Shown: piece by piece, positions 8,367 through 17,879 of the stretch | Layout of the letters: each line of letters starts with the position of its first letter | Position numbering within the stretch: position 1 is the stretch's first letter | Assembly (NCBI GenBank): GCA_910584365.1 | Contig: CAJUAF010000023.1 | Span: forward strand, 1-39,939 | Source of the DNA: an uncultured Muribaculaceae bacterium | GTDB taxonomy: Bacteria; Bacteroidota; Bacteroidia; Bacteroidales; Muribaculaceae | Direction: 5' to 3' | DNA length: 39,939 nucleotides | Made by a program: the position numbers and the translations under genes | Notes under the pieces: model-generated | What the model was told of the DNA's origin: nothing | The model's database searches: none | The model's input: only the letters and a program-made list of their open reading frames with translations

Positions 8367-10292
8367 TCATTGCCTTATTCCGAAAGGAACCACAGGGAGC
8401 CCGGTTGCCCCGCGCAGATTGCCGTCGGGGAAATCCGCCCAGTTGTATTTTATCCCGGTGATCGGGGCGCGGGCGGAAAGGAAGACGCTCCGGTCGCCGT
8501 CAAGACGTACCTCGGGCCTGGACCATTCGCCGTCAGGTCCCATGACGATGAACCCGCGGGGTGTGCCGTCGGCATAAATCGCGCTGTCGAAAGTCAGCCG
8601 GGCAGTCTGCCCCTTGATTTCGTGGCCGGTGACGACGGGCGCTTCCGCGGTGACATCCTCCCGTCCGTAGACATTGGCCAGGGCGGTGGCACACAGGCGT
8701 CGGGCCACTTCCTGTTTGTTCTTGGGATGGATATCGTCGGGATTACCTATGTCGATGGCCGATACCATCATGGTTGCCGGAAGCGACAGGGCGTCGGCCT
8801 GGGCCTGGCGCAGGGCGGCCCATTCGGAATCGGGCTGGACGGTCTGCGGCTTGAGATATCCGGCGAGCTGCACGAAGCAGAACGGCATTTCCGGACGCTC
8901 CCACAGGGTACGCCAGTCTGAAATCATACGGCGGAACAGAGGGGAATACTGGTCGGCGCGACCGACGTTGGCACATCCCTGATACCACAGCACACCCCTT
9001 ACCGGCATCAGATGCAGCGGATAGAGCATCGCGTTGTAAAGCACTGTCGGATACGAACTGCCCCCTACCGCTACCGGACGGGCTTCCGTCATGGAGAAAT
9101 CCGCGGCAACGTTGTAGGCCCAGTCTCCGGCCAGCGGAACAGTGTCCGCGCCGTCCGAAAGCGACATATCCGACGGAGCGCCGTCGATGCCGCCCCCTCC
9201 CCCGAAGTCGGAAACCCGCAGGGTAATCACGTTCTTGCCTTCCCTGGCAAGCGACGCCGGGACAGCATATTCGCGCTGCACGTTGTAACCCGAGCCGGCG
9301 GCGATTCTGACGCCGTTGAAATAGCATATATCCTCGTCGTCGATCATCCCCAGTCGCAGGGTCAGAGGTTTTCCGGCCCATCCTGCGGGAAGCTCCACCT
9401 GTCGCTGCATCCATACGATGCCGTCGAAGTCAGGCAGAACACTGTTCTCCCACAGTCCCGGGACAGGCATTGTTTTCCAGTCGGAACGGAACGAAGGATC
9501 CGAAGCGTCGAACGGGATCTCGTTCAGCGCCCTGGCCCACTCCTCGACCTGGCGTTCATAGCCCGCCTCCATCTTCCGGCGGTCCCCTCCGGTGCTTTCC
9601 AGCAGATCGGTCTGCGCCTCGAAACCGGCTACGGATTTAACCCCGGCCAGGGGGGTCCACGCCTCGGCGGGAGTACCGCCCCAGGTACAGTCGATTACCC
9701 CGACGTGCATTCCCAGTTCCCGGGCCAGCTGACGGGCATAAAAATAAGCTATCGATGAAAAATTCTCGACCGTGGCGGGAGTGGCGGTGCGCCATCCTCC
9801 CATATTTACGGCGGCATCCTCCAGGGGGAGGAACGACGTGTTCTTCGTGATCTGGAGAAGATGCACGTCCGGCTCGCCGGCGTTGGCGATTTCCTCCTGA
9901 TAGTTCATCACTTTTCCCCATCCCCCGACAGGCATCTCCATATTGGACTGCCCGGAACAGAGCCATACCTCTCCGGAATAGATTTCCTTCAGGATCCGTC
10001 GGCTCCCGGCGTTGGAAATCTCGATCTCAAAGGGTCCGCCGGCTTCCGGGGTCGGAACAGAAATCAGATAGCGTCCCTCTTTGTCGGGTACAGCCCTCAC
10101 GGTCTTACCGTCCCAGGAGGAAGCCACCCGGACCGGACTGTCAGACTTTCCGGCGATAGACAGGACGTCGTTGCGCTGTATGACCATGCTGTCGGTCATG
10201 AAAGAAGGAACTGTCAGTTCTCCCCGCGCCGACGCCGGCTGAAGTGCCACAATCCCCGTGGCAAGAATAAGTTTTATGATATTTCCTTTCAT
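8367..10292 (-). CDS. Sialate O-acetylesterase (SGNH-type), exported
   Basis: Removes O-acetyl groups from sialic acids or related sugars, exposing glycans to glycosidases. The 641-residue protein has a signal peptide (MKGNIIKLILATGIVALQPA). The catalytic serine is Ser116 in LCSGQSNMEMP, and the Asp/His pair is Asp520 and His522 in DDIHPKNKQE. A jelly-roll, galactose-binding-like insert is visible around VPGLWENSVLP to the YFNGVRIA strand. The start at 10292 is preferred over an upstream ATG at 10343 because it begins the signal peptide and lies downstream of a good promoter. The true target ester is inferred from family membership only. Confidence 0.9.
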   Translation of the reverse strand: MKGNIIKLILATGIVALQPASARGELTVPSFMTDSMVIQRNDVLSIAGKSDSPVRVASSWDGKTVRAVPDKEGRYLISVPTPEAGGPFEIEISNAGSRRILKEIYSGEVWLCSGQSNMEMPVGGWGKVMNYQEEIANAGEPDVHLLQITKNTSFLPLEDAAVNMGGWRTATPATVENFSSIAYFYARQLARELGMHVGVIDCTWGGTPAEAWTPLAGVKSVAGFEAQTDLLESTGGDRRKMEAGYERQVEEWARALNEIPFDASDPSFRSDWKTMPVPGLWENSVLPDFDGIVWMQRQVELPAGWAGKPLTLRLGMIDDEDICYFNGVRIAAGSGYNVQREYAVPASLAREGKNVITLRVSDFGGGGGIDGAPSDMSLSDGADTVPLAGDWAYNVAADFSMTEARPVAVGGSSYPTVLYNAMLYPLHLMPVRGVLWYQGCANVGRADQYSPLFRRMISDWRTLWERPEMPFCFVQLAGYLKPQTVQPDSEWAALRQAQADALSLPATMMVSAIDIGNPDDIHPKNKQEVARRLCATALANVYGREDVTAEAPVVTGHEIKGQTARLTFDSAIYADGTPRGFIVMGPDGEWSRPEVRLDGDRSVFLSARAPITGIKYNWADFPDGNLRGATGLPVVPFGIRQ

Positions 10293-10340
10293 GATATTGA
10301 TTGGCTTTCCGTAGATAACAGAATGTCTTTTTCGACAATG

Positions 10341-10373
10341 CAAAGTTATAACAGATAAGCCGTAGGAAACAAC
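10341..10373 (-). promoter_or_regulatory. Promoter of the esterase / alpha-galactosidase / galM operon
   Basis: On the minus strand GTTG (10373-10370) is followed after 21 bp by TAACTTTG (10348-10341), a good -7 box. It lies about 50 bp upstream of the esterase start and downstream of the regulator gene, so the enzyme genes can be switched on separately from the regulator. The encoded hybrid two-component protein is the obvious candidate activator. Confidence 0.65.
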
Positions 10374-10424
10374 ACAAAACGCCCAAAATTTAGCATTAAC
10401 TCTCCAATTATAGCCTGTAACCGC

Positions 10425-13400
10425 TTAATCCGCATCCGTTTTCGGATTGTCGGATTGCTGCTGGGAGCTGGCGCGGCACTGCTTCTCGAAATCCTTCGGG
10501 GAGATGCCGAACTGTTTGAAGAACAATTTGCTGAAATAAGACGGGGAGGTGATGCCGACCATGAAGCACACGTCGGAGATGCGGTAGCTTCCCTCCCGGA
10601 TAAGCTCGGCGGCCTTCTTCAGCTTGATGACCCGGATAAGCTCGATCGGGGAGAGATTGAAAATCGTCTTTATCTTGCGCAACAGGCTGGAACGGCTCAT
10701 GCACAGACGGTCACACAGGGTCTCCACGTTGAAGTCCTCTTCGCTGACATTGTCCTCGATAATTCCTGTGACTTTCGCCATGAACTCTTCCTCGGCCTTG
10801 CTCATCTGCATCTTGTCTACGGAATAGAGCGGATTCTTCGAGAACGCTTCCCTCTCGCGGCGCCGGTTCTCGAGAATCGAGCGGATAAGCTGCTTGAGAT
10901 ATTTTATCGAGAAAGGTTTCTCGACGTAGGCCTCCGCGCCATACTGCAGCCCCTTGATTTTACTGTCGAGGTCGTTCTTGGCTGTGATGAATATTACCGG
11001 CGTCTGGGAGATGCTGACATCCTCCTTGACAGCCCGGCAGAGTTCCAGACCGTCCATGACAGGCATCATGATGTCGGTGACGATAATGTCGAACTGCGTG
11101 GCCTTCGTTTTTTCCAGGGCTTCCGCTCCGTTTGAGGCGGTCTCCACGATGAAGGAGGTTCTGAGCTGTTCGGCGATGAAGTTGCGGATGCTGTCATTGT
11201 CCTCCACAAGCAGGACGGTGCATACATCCGTGCGCCTCTTGGTCTGATTGGAATCCTCATGGAAGGCATATTCCACAACCTTGTCAGGCGCCACGGCGAT
11301 ATTCTCCTCCAGCGGTTCGGTCACCGGAAGCGTCAGGGTGAATATATTGCGGTCATCGGCATTGTCCTCCAGCACAAGGGTGCCCCCCAGCAGCATGGCA
11401 AGCGAACGCGACAGAGGGAGACCGATCCCGACGCCATTCATCTCTTCCTGGGCGGAACCCGACTGGAAGAACATGGTGAAGATCTTCTCGCGTTCTTCGG
11501 GGGCTATCTTGTTGCCGTTGCTCTCCACGACGATACTGTAAGTGGTCTCTCCGCGCCCGAACCGCAGCCTGATATCCCCTACTCCGTATTTCAGGGCATT
11601 GTTCAGCAGATTGCTCAGGATTTTCGTCAGCGCCTCCCTGTCCACGGCCACGACCAGGGGCTTCCCGTCAAGCTCGCAGACAAGATTACGTCCTTTGAGC
11701 TGAATGGCGGGCTCGAACCGTCTGGCCGTGGATTTCACCAGGGCCGGAATATCTACGTTCTCGCTCTTGAGCATCAGCTTCTGGGAATCTATTTTCTGGA
11801 AATCGAGCAGCTGGGCTGTAAGTTTCAGCAGTCGGTTGACGTTCATCCTCGACACGGAGACATAGCGCTTCACGTCCTCATTGTCAATCTCCATGTCCTC
11901 GATCGCCTCGAGAGGGAGATCGATGAGCGACAGAGGGGTACGTATCTCATGGGCTATTTCGGTGAAGAAATCCACCTTGGAGCGGTAGACCTCCTTTTCC
12001 TTGATGGCGGTGAACGCCTCCTGACGCTCCTGCAGCTGGGCTTCCTTGCGGTTGCGGTACCAGCGGAACCAGATGACACACGCCACAACGATAAGCAGCG
12101 CATATCCCAGCAGCGCCCACACCGATTCATACCAGGGGGGAGTGATGACAATCTCCAGTTCCTTCACTCCGGTTACATTACCGATTTCAGCCATGACCTC
12201 GAGCCGATACTGACCGGGAGCGAGATTGACGAAAGAAATCTTGCTGTCGTTCATGGTTATCCACTCCTTGTTGACGGGAAGCAACCGGTAGCTCAGACGG
12301 GGCGTCCCCGAACCGATCAGGTCGGGGGTGGCCACGGTAAGGGAGAACGTGGACTGGTCATAGCCCAGCTCCAGCTTTTCAGTAAACAGGATATTTTCCG
12401 ACAGGGGCATCCCTTCATCTCCGGCCCTTACCGGGTCGTTCATTACACTGAGTTCCGTAAAATATACCCCCGGAGGGGTGTTTTCGTCATGATATTTGGC
12501 CGGATAGAAGGAAACCACGCCGTTCGTGCCTCCGAAATAGAATTTTCCGTCAGGCATTCTCAGGGCGGATTTATAATTGAACTGGTTGCCGGGCAGCCCG
12601 TCTTTCGTAGTAAACACCTTGACCTTCCCCGTCGACGGAGTGAACCTTACCAGGCCATTGTTTGTCCCGAACCACAAGTTACCCCCTTCATCCTCAAGAA
12701 CATCGTAGACCATATCGTCGGGCAGTCCTTCCTCAACACCGAAAGTGGTAAAGTCATCCGTATCTTTGTTATAGCGGCTCAGTCCGCCGCGGTCGGTCGA
12801 GAACCACAATACTCCCTGCGCATCCTCGGTTATGGAATTTATCGAGTTGGACCGCAGTCCGGATGGGTTCTTCGCCTGGGAATCATAAATATAACATTTA
12901 TATGAACCATTGGCCGGATTGTAACGCCATATTCCGTTCCCCATTGTGGCAAACCATATATTTCCGTCACGGCTTTCAAGCATGGCATAAATCCAGTCAT
13001 ACGACGTCTCCGGTATATGACGGAAATGAGGTTCCCCTTTTGTCCGGCGGTACAGGGCGAACCCTACTCCGACCCATTCGTTCCCCTTGCTGTCGACGAG
13101 ATAGCAGTAGACATTGCTGTCTTTCACCGAGTCGACCGGAAATACCAGCTCGGCTTTCCCTATGCCAGGACCGCTCCGTTGCAGACCTCCCTGCATGAAT
13201 CCGGTATAGACGTTCCCTCCCACCGAAGCCATACTCAATACAATTTTGTCTGACGGAGAAAAGACGGTGGCCGGGACCACTGTACTCATTGCCGGATCCA
13301 GAAGATTGACCCCGGCGTTCTCGGTACCGATCCAGATTTTCCCGTCGGAATCCCGTGCCAGGCCTATTATGATGCGGCTTGACAGTCCCCGGTCGATTCC

Positions 13401-14456
13401 GTAATTTTCAAAACGGAAATCTTTGTCAGGATAATAATTCACCCCTCCGAACAGTGTCCCCAGCCATACGCCGCTTTCCTTATCTCCGTAAATACAGTAA
13501 ATGGCATTGTCAGAAAGGGAAAAAGGATTCAGAGGGTTCTCCCGGATTTCAGCAATATCCATTTTATCCATATCGATAATGAACAGTCCTGTCTGGGAAC
13601 CGACAAGCAGTTTATTCCTGTGGCAGTGCAGCGCACGGAGATAGATCGCTCCCGCATAGGGGAATCTTATCTGACTGAACCGGTTGGAAACGATGTCGTA
13701 GCGGTAGAGATGTCCGTCGCTTGTACCCATTACCAGGTTCCCGTCACCGTCCACACAGACAGAGACCAGTATAAGTCCTTCGGCGCCGGAGAGTCCATCG
13801 GTTCCTGAAACATTGATATGCTGGAAACGCTCTGCCCTGGGATCGTATTTGAACAGACCGAGACCGGTAGTGACAACCCATACATTGCCATCAGGATCTA
13901 TGCAGAATTCCGAGGGATGGACTGTCTTGAACTGATCGGAACTGCTGATCCGGAAATGGCGTACCTTGTCGGGGGTGTACAGAAAAATACCCACGTCGGG
14001 CAACAATGCCCAGACATTCCCGTCCTTATCCCCCCTGATGGACTGGACCCAGTTGTCGGCCTCCGCACCCGACGGGGCGCGCCGGTCGACATAGCTTATC
14101 TTCTCCGTATGCTGGTCATAGATGTATATGCCCCTGTCGGTGCCTACCCAGAGGTTGGAATTGTTGTCCACGCAGAGAGCGCCGATATTGTTGTTGCCCC
14201 GGTTCAGGCGCGTATCGAATACCTCGACGCGCTTCATATTGTTGCCGTCGTAGCGGTTCAGTCCGTTTTTGGTCCCGAACCAGAGAAAGCCGTCATTATC
14301 ACGGACAATGCACTTCACATTAGCGTTGGTAAGCCCGTTGCGGCTGTCGATATGCCGGAAATTATATACGTTTCCGGGGGTCTCGCCGGAAACTGGCCTG
14401 CAGGCCAGCGCCAGCGTCACAATAAATATTATCGTGCGGAGAAGTTTCATGGTCAT
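10425..14456 (-). CDS. Hybrid two-component system sensor/regulator (HTCS)
   Basis: A single 1343-residue protein carries a whole two-component system, as is typical for glycan-use loci of Bacteroidetes. A signal peptide (MKLLRTIIFIVTLALAC) is followed by a long periplasmic sensor of repeated propeller blades (many D-G-LWFGT-NGL copies) and a Y_Y_Y-like domain. A membrane helix lies at about 779-799 (VWALLGYALLIVVACVIWF). The cytoplasm holds HisKA with His in FFTEIAHEIRTPLS (about 837), an ATPase (NNALKYG, GVGIGLPLSRS), a receiver with Asp in IIVTDIMMPVMDG (about 1129), and a C-terminal AraC-type DNA-binding domain (about 1235-1330). It lies 25 bp after GH92 and upstream of its likely targets. 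The inducing glycan fragment is unknown. Confidence 0.95.
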   Translation of the reverse strand: MTMKLLRTIIFIVTLALACRPVSGETPGNVYNFRHIDSRNGLTNANVKCIVRDNDGFLWFGTKNGLNRYDGNNMKRVEVFDTRLNRGNNNIGALCVDNNSNLWVGTDRGIYIYDQHTEKISYVDRRAPSGAEADNWVQSIRGDKDGNVWALLPDVGIFLYTPDKVRHFRISSSDQFKTVHPSEFCIDPDGNVWVVTTGLGLFKYDPRAERFQHINVSGTDGLSGAEGLILVSVCVDGDGNLVMGTSDGHLYRYDIVSNRFSQIRFPYAGAIYLRALHCHRNKLLVGSQTGLFIIDMDKMDIAEIRENPLNPFSLSDNAIYCIYGDKESGVWLGTLFGGVNYYPDKDFRFENYGIDRGLSSRIIIGLARDSDGKIWIGTENAGVNLLDPAMSTVVPATVFSPSDKIVLSMASVGGNVYTGFMQGGLQRSGPGIGKAELVFPVDSVKDSNVYCYLVDSKGNEWVGVGFALYRRTKGEPHFRHIPETSYDWIYAMLESRDGNIWFATMGNGIWRYNPANGSYKCYIYDSQAKNPSGLRSNSINSITEDAQGVLWFSTDRGGLSRYNKDTDDFTTFGVEEGLPDDMVYDVLEDEGGNLWFGTNNGLVRFTPSTGKVKVFTTKDGLPGNQFNYKSALRMPDGKFYFGGTNGVVSFYPAKYHDENTPPGVYFTELSVMNDPVRAGDEGMPLSENILFTEKLELGYDQSTFSLTVATPDLIGSGTPRLSYRLLPVNKEWITMNDSKISFVNLAPGQYRLEVMAEIGNVTGVKELEIVITPPWYESVWALLGYALLIVVACVIWFRWYRNRKEAQLQERQEAFTAIKEKEVYRSKVDFFTEIAHEIRTPLSLIDLPLEAIEDMEIDNEDVKRYVSVSRMNVNRLLKLTAQLLDFQKIDSQKLMLKSENVDIPALVKSTARRFEPAIQLKGRNLVCELDGKPLVVAVDREALTKILSNLLNNALKYGVGDIRLRFGRGETTYSIVVESNGNKIAPEEREKIFTMFFQSGSAQEEMNGVGIGLPLSRSLAMLLGGTLVLEDNADDRNIFTLTLPVTEPLEENIAVAPDKVVEYAFHEDSNQTKRRTDVCTVLLVEDNDSIRNFIAEQLRTSFIVETASNGAEALEKTKATQFDIIVTDIMMPVMDGLELCRAVKEDVSISQTPVIFITAKNDLDSKIKGLQYGAEAYVEKPFSIKYLKQLIRSILENRRREREAFSKNPLYSVDKMQMSKAEEEFMAKVTGIIEDNVSEEDFNVETLCDRLCMSRSSLLRKIKTIFNLSPIELIRVIKLKKAAELIREGSYRISDVCFMVGITSPSYFSKLFFKQFGISPKDFEKQCRASSQQQSDNPKTDAD

Positions 14457-14481
14457 AGGTCAGAAGAGGCAACATTAATAT

Positions 14482-16677
14482 CTATTTGAGAGAGAAACGC
14501 ATCTCGCCTCCCCGGACAATTGCCTCATGGGGAAGCCGGTAGTCGGCAACAGGCTTGCCGTCGAGAGTAACCCGGCTTACGCGGTGGGCACCCCCGGTCT
14601 TTCTGTCGGCGGTGATTGTGAAATCCTTTCCGCCGGGAAGATGCAATACAACTTCGTCGAACAGCGGTGTGCCTATGTCGTAGCGTCCCGATGCGGGATT
14701 GACCGGATAGAATCCCAGGGCGCTGAAGACATACCAGGCCGACATCTCGCCGCAGTCGTCGTTGCCAGCATAACCCGACGAGGTATCGTTGTAAAGAGTT
14801 TTCATAATGCGCATCACCATGTCCTGAGTCTTCTGCGGCTCTCCGGCGTAATTGTAGAGATAGGCCACATGATGGCTCGGCTCATTGCCGTGGGCATACT
14901 GGCCTATACATCCCGAAATATTGTCGTTTTTCTCCCAGCTGGTGTCGGTCAGGGTGAAGAACGTGTCGAGTTTCTTCCGGAACGCTTTCTCTCCGCCGGT
15001 AAGTTCTATGAGGCCCGGGACATCGTGGGGAACATACCAGTAATATTGCCAGGCGTTCCCTTCGGTGAAGGGGAAACCGCCGTTGGCGCCGTGGCGCAGA
15101 GGATCGAAAGGCTCGATCCATCGCCCTTCCTCATCTTTGGCGCGGAAGAATCCGGTCGCCGGGTCGTGCAGATTGCGGTAATACTGCGCACGGGCCGAGA
15201 ATCGTTCGTAATCCTCAGTTTTCCCGAGGTGGCGCGCCAGCCGGGCCACACACCAGTCGTCGTAAGCCATCTCCAGTGTGATGGAAACCGACTGAGTCTG
15301 CAGCGGTTCGGGCATATAACCGTAACGCTCCCAGATGTCAAAGGGGGAATTGGGATGGGGACGCAGGGAGGATTCCCTGACGGCCTCATAAGCCTCCTCG
15401 GGATCGATGTCGGGAAGTCCCTTGAGAACGGCGTCCACGACCACCGGGATAGCATGGTTCCCTATCATGCAGTAGTTGTCGTGGCCCCAGAGATGCCAGA
15501 TGGGGAGATAGCCGTAGTCGCGGTAATGACGCAGCATACTGTTGACAAATGCGGCATCGAACTCCGGATAAAGGATTGTGTAGAGCGGATGGGCACCCCG
15601 GTAGGTGTCCCAGAGGGAGAAAGTCGTGTACTGGGTCTCCCCTTCCGGCACGGTTGCCACGCTGTAAGCCGGCGTCGCGTAGTGGCCGGAAATATCGCTG
15701 AACGTGTTGGGCTGCACCAGGGTATGATACAGCGCCGTATAAAAGAGCCGGACATCCAGGGGATCCCCTTTGGTGACCTCGACGCGCCCGAGCATATCGT
15801 TCCATCGCTCCTTCGCCGAAGCGCGGTAACGGTCGAAATCGAAATGGGGAGCCTCGGCCCGGAGATTGCGCCGGGCGTTGTCGACGGAGGTGCCGGAAAG
15901 TCCGACCTTCACCGTCAGCTGTCTTTCCGGAAGCCGGAACCTCAGGGTCCCTTTCAGCGCCTTTCCGTTGGCAACGGCGGCGTCGCGGAAAACGGTTCCG
16001 GCGCCGTCGGCGATATCCATCCCGGCGATATCCTCGGAAAATTCAGCCACGAAATAGACCTTGCGGAGCTTCGCCCACCCTGTGATGACGCGGAAGCCCT
16101 CTATGGTGCGCGGACCCGTGCGGCGCAGCTGAGACTGGATTATCTGCCTTCCCCAACTCCCCTTGTTGGCCGAGTGGTCGAGGTCGAAAATCAGGGTGGC
16201 GGTATCGGCGGGAAAAGTATAGCGGTGGATACCGGTGCGGGTGGTGGCGGTCAGTTCCGCCAGGATGCCCTCGTCCTTGAGCATTACGGAATAATATCCC
16301 GGGGAAGCCGTCTCGGCGTCATGGGAGAATCCCGAGGAAGTCTTTCCCGTCACCGTGGGGAATACTCCTATGTCAATCAGATCGCTCGCTCCCGTACCGC
16401 TAAGACGCGTATGGGAGAAACAGTATATCGTCGAATCGTTGTAGTCATACCCCGAAGCGTTATACCAGTCGGGGACCGGATGGGTGTCGGGACTGAGCTG
16501 AACCATCCCGAAAGGCACCGTCGCCCCGGGATAATTGTTGCCGGAAAGACCACCCTCGATCGCTCCGCATCCGATAAAGGGGTCCACAACAGCAGTAAAG
16601 TCTCTCCCCTGGGCGCACATCGCGCACCCCGCAAGGAGAAACCCGCATAATATTCTCTTACTGAAACTGTTTTTCAT
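14482..16677 (-). CDS. GH92 alpha-mannosidase, exported (possible lipoprotein)
   Basis: Family GH92 enzymes are calcium-dependent exo-alpha-mannosidases acting on N-glycans or yeast mannan. The 731-residue protein shows the family hallmarks: VDPFIGCGAIEGGLSGNNYP and PFGMVQLSPDTHP at the N-terminus, FSHTRLSGTG, the GNEPSHHVAYLYNY block (about residue 599) with the catalytic acid, and GNDDCGEMSAWYVFSALGFYP. The start at 16677 is preferred over 16695 because it begins an export signal with a lipobox-like LLAGC, so it may be lipid-anchored. The linkage specificity cannot be read from sequence. It is 90 bp after a truncated gene whose upstream part was lost to the mobile element. Confidence 0.93.
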   Translation of the reverse strand: MKNSFSKRILCGFLLAGCAMCAQGRDFTAVVDPFIGCGAIEGGLSGNNYPGATVPFGMVQLSPDTHPVPDWYNASGYDYNDSTIYCFSHTRLSGTGASDLIDIGVFPTVTGKTSSGFSHDAETASPGYYSVMLKDEGILAELTATTRTGIHRYTFPADTATLIFDLDHSANKGSWGRQIIQSQLRRTGPRTIEGFRVITGWAKLRKVYFVAEFSEDIAGMDIADGAGTVFRDAAVANGKALKGTLRFRLPERQLTVKVGLSGTSVDNARRNLRAEAPHFDFDRYRASAKERWNDMLGRVEVTKGDPLDVRLFYTALYHTLVQPNTFSDISGHYATPAYSVATVPEGETQYTTFSLWDTYRGAHPLYTILYPEFDAAFVNSMLRHYRDYGYLPIWHLWGHDNYCMIGNHAIPVVVDAVLKGLPDIDPEEAYEAVRESSLRPHPNSPFDIWERYGYMPEPLQTQSVSITLEMAYDDWCVARLARHLGKTEDYERFSARAQYYRNLHDPATGFFRAKDEEGRWIEPFDPLRHGANGGFPFTEGNAWQYYWYVPHDVPGLIELTGGEKAFRKKLDTFFTLTDTSWEKNDNISGCIGQYAHGNEPSHHVAYLYNYAGEPQKTQDMVMRIMKTLYNDTSSGYAGNDDCGEMSAWYVFSALGFYPVNPASGRYDIGTPLFDEVVLHLPGGKDFTITADRKTGGAHRVSRVTLDGKPVADYRLPHEAIVRGGEMRFSLK

Positions 16678-16767
16678 TACTATCGGTATAGACAAGGGTA
16701 TGAACTACCATTGCCTCTCCGGAAACCGAGGAGGTCGGGACGGTCCGTCGGAACGCGCCCCCGGCGA

Positions 16768-17400
16768 TTAATTCATCATGATTTTACGGTTGGCAATCGC
16801 TCCGGATTCGAGGGTGACGGAAAGGATGGCCGGGAAAGCCCCCTGAAGGGAGCTTTCCAGTGCAATCTCTTTCTCACCGGCAGCACAGACACCACGGGCC
16901 ACAAGGCCCCCCTGCATATTAAACAGGGAAGCCTCGCGGATCGGCTCGCTGGCGGTGACCTTCACCCGGCCTCCGTCGCAGCTCGCGGCAACCGATCCTT
17001 CGGGGTCGGCGGCCACGGCTTCGACACCGCCGTAGTTCTTACGCTCGAAGCGGTAGATGCGGACATCCTTCGAGGGGACCGATACCTGCATCGAAGCGGG
17101 ATTGTAAACATTTCCCTGCCAGAGTTCCTTGCAGGAGACAAATTCGCTGCTGTTCACACCGAGCCGTTCGAAATCGGGAGTGAACGACAGGGTGGTGTTG
17201 GGAGTGCCGTAGTTGAATACAACGTAGTAGAAAGCATCCGGAGTGTCGCATACGAACTCATTGCCGCAGGAAATATCGTTGGTGGCGTAGAGGGAAGTCT
17301 GATATCTGAACGTACCTTCCACCGGACGGAAGCTGCGGCCGATGCGGCCTACCTCGGTCAGGTCCTTATTGGACTTGTTCCTAATTCTCCAAATATGCTG
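16768..17400 (-). pseudogene. C-terminal remnant of a secreted glycan-cluster protein, cut by element insertion
   Basis: About 200 in-frame codons remain, ending at a normal stop at 16768. The visible part holds beta-sandwich-like sequence (SFRPVEGTFRYQTSLYATND, PDAFYYVVFNYG, KDVRIYRFERK) and a final domain resembling a type IX secretion sorting signal (EASLFNMQGGLVARG ... ANRKIMMN). There is no proper start: the frame runs upstream to a TAA at 17401-17403, where host-like coding sequence stops and element DNA begins. A GTG at 17322 can serve as start only formally. The sequence is probably the tail of a glycosidase, family not recognised. Position and strand match the rest of the glycan cluster, of which it was the first visible gene. 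Confidence 0.75.
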
Positions 17401-17432
17401 TTATCAAGCAGTTAGATAATCTCAAAATTCCT

Positions 17433-17451
17433 TAGTGCCTTGGTAGTGCCT
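17433..17451. repeat. Phased direct repeats TAGTGCCT at the element end
   Basis: TAGTGCCT occurs at 17433-17440 and 17444-17451, 11 bp apart, about one helical turn. Placed 30-50 bp inside the element boundary, they look like recombinase or accessory-factor arm sites. The role is inferred from position and spacing only. Confidence 0.45.
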
Positions 17452-17512
17452 GAAAATTCAGTTCTGATTTTTCTGCTGCATTACTTGTCTCCACAAGTAT
17501 CCAAGCCATATG

Positions 17513-17544
17513 CAAATTTAGTCATTTTTTCTCGCTCGTGCAAG
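17513..17544 (-). promoter_or_regulatory. Outward-facing promoter at the element end
   Basis: On the minus strand CTTG (17544-17541) is followed after 20 bp by TAAATTTG (17520-17513), a perfect -7 box. It reads out of the element, through the boundary and towards the truncated gene, GH92 and the regulator gene. A 25-codon frame (17432-17509) begins almost at the predicted transcript start and is probably not a gene. In the excised circle this promoter would read into the other end of the element. Confidence 0.6.
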
Positions 17545-17609
17545 TCCGAAGGTTCGTTTTAACTCTTTTATGGCTAAGTGTTAAACAACCTGATGAGGTA
17601 ATCCGTCAA

Positions 17610-17879
17610 TCAAACTCCGGCAACTTGAAGAATCGGAATACCCAGAACATTCTCGATTGATGAAATTGTCTCAATCGTGAAGTTGTGGGTGCCTCGCATC
17701 CATTTGCTGATTTCAGATTCTTTCTTGCCAAGCATATTGGCGAGGTCTTTTTGTTTAAGCCCCTTTTCTTTCAGTATGCTGTGAATCCTGTCAACTATCA
17801 GGAAAGACAGGTCAACTCGACGACGGACTTCGGGAGAAACTTTAGCCCGGCGAGCCTCTATGATGCTACTTCTTTTCAT
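17610..17879 (-). CDS. Helix-turn-helix (XRE/HigA-like) antitoxin-type regulator
   Basis: An 89-residue protein with a clear XRE-type helix-turn-helix: LKEKGLKQKDLANMLGKKES, then EISKWMRGTHNFTIETISSIENVLG. A basic N-terminal extension (about 40 residues) precedes it. Its start overlaps the end of the upstream gene by 14 bp. This toxin-first order with translational overlap is typical of HigBA-like modules, where the second protein neutralises the first and represses the operon. A 20-bp palindrome over the operon promoter is the likely operator. The role as antitoxin is inferred from layout and fold. Confidence 0.75.
   Translation of the reverse strand: MKRSSIIEARRAKVSPEVRRRVDLSFLIVDRIHSILKEKGLKQKDLANMLGKKESEISKWMRGTHNFTIETISSIENVLGIPILQVAGV

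Noticed and set aside
11259..12905. A 548-codon + strand frame inside the hybrid two-component gene
   Set aside because: Antisense shadow; the minus strand encodes clear kinase, receiver and sensor domains over the same bases.
14527..16650. A 707-codon open frame on the + strand opposite GH92
   Set aside because: It is a codon-composition shadow of the GC-rich GH92 gene on the other strand; it has no recognisable domain, while the minus strand gives a full GH92 enzyme with catalytic motifs.
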